Positions 5,120 through 11,993 of a DNA stretch of 16,494 bases are shown here, one piece after another (positions within the stretch are counted from its first letter, which is position 1; every line of letters starts with the position of its first letter). The DNA comes from an uncultured Mucilaginibacter sp. (GTDB lineage Bacteria; Bacteroidota; Bacteroidia; Sphingobacteriales; Sphingobacteriaceae). Both the position numbers and the translations under genes were made by a program. The notes under the pieces were generated by a model. The model ran no database searches. It had not been told where the DNA came from and worked only from the letters and a program-made list of their open reading frames with translations. The stretch is taken from positions 1-16,494 of the forward strand of contig CAISKH010000172.1 of the NCBI GenBank assembly GCA_903885865.1, given 5' to 3'.

Positions 5120-8053
5120 ATGAAACAAAAATTATTTATTCTCGGCTTTATATTGATAAGCGCTGTAACCAGCCTGGAAGCGCAAACCACGATTGCCTGG
5201 AAACAGGCTACATCGGGGGGATATACCTATAAATATGTAACGGGCGACCCTACCCATTCGCGTTTTTACACCTTAAAGAACGGGTTAACGGTTATATTAA
5301 GCCCTACCGCCAAACAACCGCGCATACAGGCATACATCGCGGTTAAGGCGGGCAGCAAAACCGATCCGGACGACCATACGGGGCTGGCGCATTACCTTGA
5401 ACACATGATGTTTAAAGGGACCGACAAATACGGCACTACCGACTGGACAAAGGAAAAACCATACCTCGACCAGATAGATGCCCTGTATGAGCAATATAAC
5501 TCAACCAAAGATGAAGCCCAACGCAAAGAGATATACAAAGAAATTGATAAAGTATCGGGCCAGGCAGCAAAAATTTCCATCGCGAACGAATACGATAAAA
5601 TGATGGCATCTATGGGCGGGCAAAACAGCAACGCTTTTACTTCGTTTGAAGAAACCGTGTATACCGAAGATATTCCGAGCACTTCGGTTGATAAATTTTT
5701 AACCATGCAGGCCGAACGTTTCCGTAACCCTGTACTGCGCATTTTCCATACCGAACTGGAAGCTGTTTACGAAGAAAAAAACCGCGGGCTGGATAACGAT
5801 GGCAGCAAGGTTTTCGAAGCAACATTTGGAGCTTTGTTCCAAAATAATAACTATGGCAGGCATACTACCATTGGTACTATTGAACATTTGAAAAACCCTT
5901 CGTTAAAAGCAATACGCAAATACTATTATACCTACTATGTACCCAATAACATGGGTGTTGTTCTTTCGGGAGATTTTAACCCCGACGTAATGATAAAAAA
6001 AGTAGCCGCTCATTTTAGCTATATGCAGCCAAAACCTGTTCCGCCTTATACTTTTGAACCTGAAAAGCCTATTACCACCCCAATTAAACGCGATGTTTAT
6101 GGTCCAACACCCGAGAACTTAACCATAGCTTTCCGTTTCCCCGGCGCTAGTACCCGCGACGCTCGGTTGCTCGACCTTATGGGGTCTATGCTCACCAATG
6201 GCAAGGCCGGTTTGTTTGACCTTGACCTCACCAAAAAACAAAAAATGTTAAGCGCCCGCGCCGTTGATTATACCTTAAAAGACTACAGTGTTCTGCAACT
6301 AAACGGAACCCCGATAAAAGGACAATCGCTGGATGAGGTGCGGGACCTGATGCTCGGCGAAATAAGCAAATTAAGAAAGGGTGAGTTTTCTGACGACTTG
6401 ATCACCTCCATAGTAAATAATCAGAAAAAAAGCATTATTGAGCAAAACGAAAGCTACTTGTCAAGGGCAAATAACCTGATGAATGATTTTACTACCGGGG
6501 TCGACTGGCGCACAGATGTAGCTACAGTTAGTGAACTTTCAAAGATCACCAAGGCAGAAATTGTAGCTTTTGCAAATAAATACCTGAATGATAACGATTA
6601 TGTAATTACCTATAAACACCAGGGAGAAGATAAGAATATTATAAAAGTTGAAAAACCGCCTATTACCCCGGTTGAAGTTAATGCCACTGCCCAATCGCCG
6701 TTCCTGCAGCAAATTAATGCCATGCCATCAAATGCTGTTAAACCGGTTTGGCTTGATTATCAAAAAGATATACAACGAGCAAGGGCGGGCCATGCTGATG
6801 TATTGGCCGTTCAAAATAAGGATAACAGTATTTTCAAGCTATACTACCGTTATGATATGGGTAGCTGGAACAATAAGTTATTACCAATTGCCGCCCAGTA
6901 CATACAATTTTTGGGTACAAAAACAAAAACTGCCGAAGATTTCAGCAAGGCGTTTTATAAATTGGCCTCGTCATTTAGTATAGCTGCCGGTACTGAAATT
7001 ACAACCGTAAGCTTTAATGGTTTGCAGGAAAACTTTGGCGCGACAGTAAAGCTATATGAAGACCTGCTGGCTAATTGCAAGCCTGATGAGGCTGCATTAG
7101 CAGGCTTAAAGGCCCGCCTGAAAAGGGCAAGGGAAAACGCCAAGCTAAATAAAACTGCTATAGTTCAGGGTTTGGTTAGTTATGCCGAATACGGTCCATC
7201 TAATCCGTTTAACAATGTATTAACCGATGCAGAGTTAGACGCCATAAAAGCTGATGACCTGGTGAAGATATTGCATGAGCTAAATAGTTACAAGCACACC
7301 CTATTATATTATGGCCCCCAAACTGCTGCGGAAGCTGCATTATCTTTATCAAAACTGCATAAAACCCCGGCGGTGTTTACTGCTTATCCGCCGCAAAAAC
7401 AGTTTACTAAAATAACATTCGACAGCAACCATGTATTATTTGCCAATTATGACCAGGTACAAGCCGAAATTTATTGGGTGCGTAATGAAGCGGCTTACGA
7501 TCCGGCGCAAACCCCGAAAGTTGAATTATTTAACAACTATTTTGGCGGGGGGATGAGTACCGTGGTTTTTCAACAGATCCGCGAATCAAAGGCGCTTGCC
7601 TACTCAACCTACGCTTATTACGAGGAGCCCGCTAAAAAAGATGACCGTGATTATTTTATAGGTTATGTAGGTACCCAGGCTGATAAGTTTAACGAATCAA
7701 TTAAAGCCATGAACGAGCTGCTGGATGAGATGCCTGAATCTGACAAAGGCGTAACTGACGCTAAAGATAATATTCGCAAATCGCTGGAAACTGAGCGCAT
7801 TGTTCAGGAAGATATTTTATTCAATTACCTGGCAGCACAACGTAAAGGCTTAAATTACGATGAACGAAAAAACACCTTTACCAGCCTTGATAAGTTAGAT
7901 TTTTCTACGATTAAAAGCTTTCATGATGCGGAACTAAAGGGAAAACCCTACACTTATTGTATTGTAGCATCGGATAAACGCGTTAGCGACGCCGACCTTA
8001 AAAAATATGGTGACCTGGTAAAACCCGATATGAAACAACTATTTGGCTATTAA
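5120..8053 (+). CDS. Secreted M16 (insulinase/pitrilysin-type) zinc metalloprotease, 977 aa
   Basis: A signal peptide (MKQKLFILGFILISAVTSLEAQ) directs it to the periplasm. The N-terminal lobe has the inverted zinc motif HxxEH as HYLEH (H91, E94, H95) in GLAHYLEHMMFKGT. The third ligand is most likely E219 within TELEAVYEEKNRG, with E212 assisting, by analogy with insulin-degrading enzyme E182/E189. H95 to E219 is 124 residues, longer than the ~76 usual in M16, because of a charged helical insert at about 112-165. The C-terminal lobe lacks HxxEH but keeps the FGGGMST...IRESKALAYS segment (about 810-835) typical of the non-catalytic half. The length suits a two-lobed single-chain member that degrades peptides in a closed chamber. 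It looks monocistronic and intact. Confidence 0.95.
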   Translation: MKQKLFILGFILISAVTSLEAQTTIAWKQATSGGYTYKYVTGDPTHSRFYTLKNGLTVILSPTAKQPRIQAYIAVKAGSKTDPDDHTGLAHYLEHMMFKGTDKYGTTDWTKEKPYLDQIDALYEQYNSTKDEAQRKEIYKEIDKVSGQAAKISIANEYDKMMASMGGQNSNAFTSFEETVYTEDIPSTSVDKFLTMQAERFRNPVLRIFHTELEAVYEEKNRGLDNDGSKVFEATFGALFQNNNYGRHTTIGTIEHLKNPSLKAIRKYYYTYYVPNNMGVVLSGDFNPDVMIKKVAAHFSYMQPKPVPPYTFEPEKPITTPIKRDVYGPTPENLTIAFRFPGASTRDARLLDLMGSMLTNGKAGLFDLDLTKKQKMLSARAVDYTLKDYSVLQLNGTPIKGQSLDEVRDLMLGEISKLRKGEFSDDLITSIVNNQKKSIIEQNESYLSRANNLMNDFTTGVDWRTDVATVSELSKITKAEIVAFANKYLNDNDYVITYKHQGEDKNIIKVEKPPITPVEVNATAQSPFLQQINAMPSNAVKPVWLDYQKDIQRARAGHADVLAVQNKDNSIFKLYYRYDMGSWNNKLLPIAAQYIQFLGTKTKTAEDFSKAFYKLASSFSIAAGTEITTVSFNGLQENFGATVKLYEDLLANCKPDEAALAGLKARLKRARENAKLNKTAIVQGLVSYAEYGPSNPFNNVLTDAELDAIKADDLVKILHELNSYKHTLLYYGPQTAAEAALSLSKLHKTPAVFTAYPPQKQFTKITFDSNHVLFANYDQVQAEIYWVRNEAAYDPAQTPKVELFNNYFGGGMSTVVFQQIRESKALAYSTYAYYEEPAKKDDRDYFIGYVGTQADKFNESIKAMNELLDEMPESDKGVTDAKDNIRKSLETERIVQEDILFNYLAAQRKGLNYDERKNTFTSLDKLDFSTIKSFHDAELKGKPYTYCIVASDKRVSDADLKKYGDLVKPDMKQLFGY

Positions 8054-8168
8054 TTACTAATAATGTGTTGTAAAACAAGCAGTAATAAAAGTAATAATAT
8101 CAAAGCGCAGGGCAGCTTTCCCCTATAAATGTAGTTATTATTAATATTTAGCGCTCAAATTAACTTAT

Positions 8169-8214
8169 GGTATAGGAATTGTTGTCAATATAACATTCTC
8201 CTATACCTTTTTTT
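8169..8214 (+). terminator. Hairpin with T7 tract just upstream of a response regulator
   Basis: GGTATAGGA (8169-8177) pairs perfectly with TCCTATACC (8199-8207), and GTT/AAC inside lengthens the stem. Seven Ts follow (8208-8214). This has the form of an intrinsic terminator, 116 nt after the M16 stop but only 25 nt before the next ATG. It may end the M16 transcript, or act as an attenuator or operator for the receiver gene. Confidence 0.6.
8182..8211 (+). promoter_or_regulatory. Candidate promoter of the second receiver gene, embedded in the hairpin
   Basis: TTG (8182-8184), then 19 nt, then TACCTTTT (8204-8211) resembles the Bacteroidota -33 TTTG / -7 TAnnTTTG promoter; the last base of the -7 box differs. 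A start near 8217 would give a leader of about 23 nt. The elements lie in the loop and the right arm of the inverted repeat, so a protein bound to the repeat would cover them. Confidence 0.35.
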
Positions 8215-8239
8215 ATAAAAGGCTTAATAAAAATTAACG

Positions 8240-8599
8240 ATGCAAAGGATATTAGCTGTAGACGATGATAAAGATATTTTAGAGGTTTTACAATACATAC
8301 TCGAAGATTCAGGGTACGAGGTAGAAACACTGGCCGACGGCCATTTTTTATTCGAGAGAATAAAAGCACATCACCCCGATCTGATCATATTGGATATTAT
8401 GCTGGGCAATATGGACGGGCGCGAATTGTGCAAAGAAGTTAAAGCAAAAAAATCAACCAATGATATTCCGGTTATTTTAATTTCGGCAACACATTATGCC
8501 GAAACCCATAAACAAAATGGCAATCCCGATGATTTTATTGCCAAACCGTTTGATATCGATGTATTGCTGGATAGTGTACAAAAACAGTTAGCGGCGTAA
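8240..8599 (+). CDS. Stand-alone response-regulator receiver (CheY-like), 119 aa
   Basis: This is a receiver domain only. The acidic pair is D8-D9 (ILAVDDDKD), the phospho-acceptor is D52 (LIILDIMLGNMDG), the switch Ser is S82 (LISATHY), and the conserved Lys is K102 (IAKPFD). The domain ends at the protein's C-terminus, so there is no DNA-binding or enzymatic output. It is probably a paralogue of the 2632 gene (same length, shared DDxKDIL start, GRELC/GGELC and KPFD), although the sequences have diverged. A partner kinase is not encoded here. The start ATG at 8240 follows a strong hairpin and T-tract with a 25-nt gap. It is the last gene before the long TPR/Ton locus; the gap between them has its own structures. 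Confidence 0.92.
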   Translation: MQRILAVDDDKDILEVLQYILEDSGYEVETLADGHFLFERIKAHHPDLIILDIMLGNMDGRELCKEVKAKKSTNDIPVILISATHYAETHKQNGNPDDFIAKPFDIDVLLDSVQKQLAA

Positions 8600-8611
8600 T
8601 TGTTAATCGTC

Positions 8612-8739
8612 GGTCATTGGCCAGTCGTCATTAGTCATTAGTTTAGGTGTCGCTTGAACTTTTTTTATATTCTTTATTTGACCCCCCCAATGACTAACGA
8701 CCAATGACGACTGACTAATGACCAATGACTAATGACCAG
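8612..8739. repeat. Heptanucleotide array forming a large imperfect inverted repeat
   Basis: The right part, 8691-8739, is seven tandem 7-mers of the form TGACYAA: TGACTAA, CGACCAA, TGACGAC, TGACTAA, TGACCAA, TGACTAA, TGACCAG. The left part, 8612-8642, carries the reverse-complement unit (TTRGTCA type). The arms 8612-8642 and 8693-8723 are complementary over 31 nt with four mismatches, around a 50-nt loop that contains a T-run and a C7 tract (8682-8688). No ORF or transposase is associated. It may act as a terminator or processing hairpin after the receiver gene, or be a dispersed repeat. Confidence 0.85.
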
Positions 8740-8748
8740 CCCCAAAAG

Positions 8749-8829
8749 TTTTCCACACCTATACCATTCATTTTCATACGTGCGTTTAAAAAGTGTTTTC
8801 CACACTTTGTTAATTACTATTGTGGATTA
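8749..8829. promoter_or_regulatory. Cluster of three DnaA-box-like 9-mers
   Basis: TTTTCCACA occurs at 8749-8757 and again at 8796-8804 on the plus strand, and TGTGGATTA at 8821-8829 is TAATCCACA on the minus strand. The first two fit the relaxed DnaA box TTWTNCACA and the third has one mismatch. The second copy overlaps a 7-bp hairpin, AAAGTGT/ACACTTT (8790-8808). No dnaA, dnaN or other origin gene is in view, so a regulatory or titration site is more likely than oriC. No binding is shown. Confidence 0.35.
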
Positions 8830-8876
8830 CCTTTTTGTGATTAGCTAATTTAGCACCCACCATTTGTACGCGTGTT

Positions 8877-11800
8877 ATGATAAAGATCAAATACAGTCTG
8901 TTTCTCCTGCTTGTTTTTTTCACTTTTAATTTATACGCACAGCAAAACCCTTCATTTGATATTTACCGCACCTATCACGCTGCCAACGATCTGTTGGACA
9001 AAGGTGAATATGCCGCAGCGGTCGGCCAATACCGGCTGGTAATGGCTTCTAAATTAAAAACAAGCAACCAACCACAGTTTGAGTCGGAATTATCCCTGTT
9101 GCAGGAAAATGCCCAATATTACGCGGCACTTTGTGCGCTCGAACTGGGTAATGACGATGCCGAAAGCCTTTTCCTGAAATTTATTAATGACCATCCCGAA
9201 AACCCGTTAACCAAACTGGCTTATTTCCAGATCGGTAAATCGTATTCAAAGCAGGGGAAATATAAAGAGACCCTGATATGGTTCAATAAAATAACCGACA
9301 ACGAGTTAAGCGGGATAGAAAATACCGAGTATAAATTTCGTAAAGGATACGCCTATTTCGCTTTAAACGACTATAAAAACGCGCAGTTATTATTCAGCGA
9401 GGTAAAAACCCGGCGCTCCCCTTTTATGGATGATGCCACCTATTATTTCGCCTATATTGCTTACCTGGACCAGGATTATCATTTGGCGCTCGTGAATTTT
9501 GAAAAGCTTAAAAATTCAAAGAAATACGAGAACAGCTACCCGTACTACATAGCCGCCGTATATTTTTTAGATAAACGGTATGATGATGTGATCAGCTACG
9601 CGATACCGATAATTAACCGCACCCATCAGCAAAACGAAACAGAAATGCTGCGAATAATAGGCGCTTCGTATTTTGCCAAATCTGATTATGACAATGCGGT
9701 TAAGTACTATAGCCGCTTTGAGGAACGCGACCTGGGCAAAACCCAGGGCACCCAGGATAGTTACCAGATGGGTTATGCCTATAACAAAATAGGTAATTAC
9801 GCCAAAGCCGCTTCCGAACTGGAAAAACTGGTTGATCAAAATGATGTTTATGCCCAAAACGGCAGTTATACGCTGGGCGAAGTGTTCCTGGAAATGAACA
9901 ATAAACAAAGCGCGCGCAATGCTTTCCTGGCGGCATCAAAACTAACATTCGACCCCCAATTGCAGGAAGATGGCTTATATGAATATGCCAAACTATCCTA
10001 CGAGCTTGACTTTAATAGCCAGGCGCTTGATGCTACCCGCCTGTATTTAAAAAACTACCCGACATCGCTGCGCAGCACTACCGAAATGAAGGTTTTACTG
10101 GGCGAAGAATTGCTGAACTCGCGCAATTATAAAGAGGCTGTTGATATACTGGAACCTATACCAAACAAAACAATAAGCGCGAAGATCGCCTATCAAAAAG
10201 TCACCTACTACCGGGGGCTCGAGTTTTATAATGAACGCGCATTTGAAAATGCCATTGGCATATTTTTACGTTCGTTAAAAGTTCCCGTTGATACAAAGAT
10301 CAAGGCATTAACCACTTATTGGATGGCCGAAGCCATGTACGAGGTGCGCAAATACGGCGAATCGGTGGAAGCTTTCCAGAATTTTTTGCAAATGCCCGAA
10401 GCAAGGCAAACCCCCGTATATAACTATGCCAATTATGGCCTGGCTTACGCCGCCTTTTGGGGCGAGAAGTATAAAACATCGGCTTCTTATTTCGAGAAGT
10501 TTTTGGATGGAGATGAAAAGGATCAAAATACCATAAACGATGCCATAACCCGTATTGGCGACAGTTACTTTGTTTTGAAAAGCTATGAAAAAGCCCTGGA
10601 GTACTATGATAAAATAATTGAGCAGCATAGCCATGGCGAAGATTATGCGCTGTTTCAGCGGGGAATGATACAGGGCTTGCGGGGATCGTTAGATACCAAG
10701 ATAGGTACAATGAATAATGTTTTAAACAGGTTCCCGACCTCGGATTATGCCGATGATGCGGCCTTTGAAATAGCCTATACCTACTTTTTAAAGAACGATG
10801 GCGTTACAGCAAAAGCCGACCTGCAGGCTATGATACAAAAATATCCGCGCAGCAGCTATATACCACGCGCCATGCTTACCATAGGGCTGATAGATTATAA
10901 TGCCGGTAATGACGACTTCGCGGTTGAATCATTTAAACAAGTGATAAAGGATTACCCGTCGACCGAGGAAGCGAAACAGGCGCTTAAGCAAATCGAAAAA
11001 ATATATACCGATAAAGGCGATGCCCAAACCTTTATCGCTTATGCCGCTACCACCCCTATCGGTAATTATACTGCAGCCGAGCAGGAAAGCATTATGTATA
11101 CCGCTACCAATAACCTTTATTTAAGGGGCGACTGGCAGGGAACAGTATCGGCGGTGAATGCCTACTTTGATAAATTCCCGACAAAGCCCATATACGATAA
11201 GCAATCGAGGTTTATACGCGCGCAAAGTCTGGTTAACCTTGACAGGCCGGACGAAGCTGTTGTTGATTATAACGTAATATTGAACGACTGGACAAGCGCC
11301 TATACCGAGCAATCATTGATCAGTATATCCAAACTATATATCGCCCGGAAAAAGTATAATGAAGCAATAGTTTTCCTGAAGAAACTGGAGATCAACGCGG
11401 AATATAAAGCCGATTATACCTTCGCTATTAACAACCTTTTGTTATGCTACTCGCAAATACACATGGCTGATGACGTGCTGAACTATGTAAAACTGGTAAG
11501 GCAAAATGAAAAATCAGCACAGGAGGATAAATTTAAAACCGGGCTGTATGCCGGCCTTGCTTACCTGCAAAAAGGTGATACCACCGCTGCCGTAAACGAA
11601 TTTGATTATACCATAACCAATACTAAAACCATAGCCGCTGCCGAGGCCAAATATAATATAGCCAACGTTCAATATTTAAAACGCCAGTATAAAGCATCAC
11701 AAAAAACCTGCTTTGAAATAACGAAGGATATGTCGAATTACGAATACTGGAACGCTAAAGCCTATATCCTGCTGGCCGATAATTATGTTGGGCTTAAAGA

Positions 11801-11981
11801 TGCTTTCCAGGCTAAAGCTACCCTGCAAAGCATAATAGATAATTATAAGGGCGACGATGATATTGTAGCCACTGCCCAGCAAAAACTGGATAAGTTGCAG
11901 CCACTCAAACCCAAAACACAGGGAACAGAGGAAGTGAAGCCAGACTCGACACTGAATAAAAAACCGGTAAACAAAGGATAA
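8877..11981 (+). CDS. Large secreted tetratricopeptide-repeat protein (1034 aa), first gene of a Ton/Tol-like locus
   Basis: The start MIKIKYSLFLLLVFFTFNLYAQQ is a signal peptide cleaved near YAQ. Nearly all of the remainder is helical TPR-type repeats, with many recognisable units (e.g. YFQIGKSYSKQGKYKETL, YYFAYIAYLDQDYHLAL, MGYAYNKIGNYAKAA, IGDSYFVLKSYEKALEYY, AYTYFLKNDGVTAKADL, MLTIGLIDYNAGNDDFAV). Some resemble the CpoB/YbgF periplasmic TPRs of Tol-Pal systems. The C-terminal 30 residues are Lys/Pro/Thr-rich and probably disordered. No catalytic motif is seen; the role is most likely a periplasmic scaffold. It is 12 nt upstream of the barrel gene and almost certainly cotranscribed with it. 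The 8600-8876 gap in front holds repeats and DnaA-like boxes. The 25-residue signal and upstream stops support the ATG at 8877. Confidence 0.88.
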   Translation: MIKIKYSLFLLLVFFTFNLYAQQNPSFDIYRTYHAANDLLDKGEYAAAVGQYRLVMASKLKTSNQPQFESELSLLQENAQYYAALCALELGNDDAESLFLKFINDHPENPLTKLAYFQIGKSYSKQGKYKETLIWFNKITDNELSGIENTEYKFRKGYAYFALNDYKNAQLLFSEVKTRRSPFMDDATYYFAYIAYLDQDYHLALVNFEKLKNSKKYENSYPYYIAAVYFLDKRYDDVISYAIPIINRTHQQNETEMLRIIGASYFAKSDYDNAVKYYSRFEERDLGKTQGTQDSYQMGYAYNKIGNYAKAASELEKLVDQNDVYAQNGSYTLGEVFLEMNNKQSARNAFLAASKLTFDPQLQEDGLYEYAKLSYELDFNSQALDATRLYLKNYPTSLRSTTEMKVLLGEELLNSRNYKEAVDILEPIPNKTISAKIAYQKVTYYRGLEFYNERAFENAIGIFLRSLKVPVDTKIKALTTYWMAEAMYEVRKYGESVEAFQNFLQMPEARQTPVYNYANYGLAYAAFWGEKYKTSASYFEKFLDGDEKDQNTINDAITRIGDSYFVLKSYEKALEYYDKIIEQHSHGEDYALFQRGMIQGLRGSLDTKIGTMNNVLNRFPTSDYADDAAFEIAYTYFLKNDGVTAKADLQAMIQKYPRSSYIPRAMLTIGLIDYNAGNDDFAVESFKQVIKDYPSTEEAKQALKQIEKIYTDKGDAQTFIAYAATTPIGNYTAAEQESIMYTATNNLYLRGDWQGTVSAVNAYFDKFPTKPIYDKQSRFIRAQSLVNLDRPDEAVVDYNVILNDWTSAYTEQSLISISKLYIARKKYNEAIVFLKKLEINAEYKADYTFAINNLLLCYSQIHMADDVLNYVKLVRQNEKSAQEDKFKTGLYAGLAYLQKGDTTAAVNEFDYTITNTKTIAAAEAKYNIANVQYLKRQYKASQKTCFEITKDMSNYEYWNAKAYILLADNYVGLKDAFQAKATLQSIIDNYKGDDDIVATAQQKLDKLQPLKPKTQGTEEVKPDSTLNKKPVNKG

Positions 11982-11993
11982 TAAGACAGGCAC

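Noticed and set aside
8612..8739. CRISPR array or insertion-sequence ends
   Set aside because: The 7-nt units have no spacers, no cas genes are near, and there is no transposase or target-site duplication at the arms.
8749..8829. Replication origin
   Set aside because: Only three imperfect or relaxed DnaA boxes, no AT-rich unwinding region of note and no origin-associated genes; reported only as a possible regulatory cluster.
10300..10710. Minus-strand frames of 136 and 108 aa inside the TPR gene
   Set aside because: Shadows of a well-supported TPR coding sequence; no domain and no start context.
8877..11981. TPR protein as the gliding/type IX secretion protein SprE/PorW
   Set aside because: It has no lipoprotein cysteine after the signal peptide and no type IX secretion genes nearby; the context is Ton-like.
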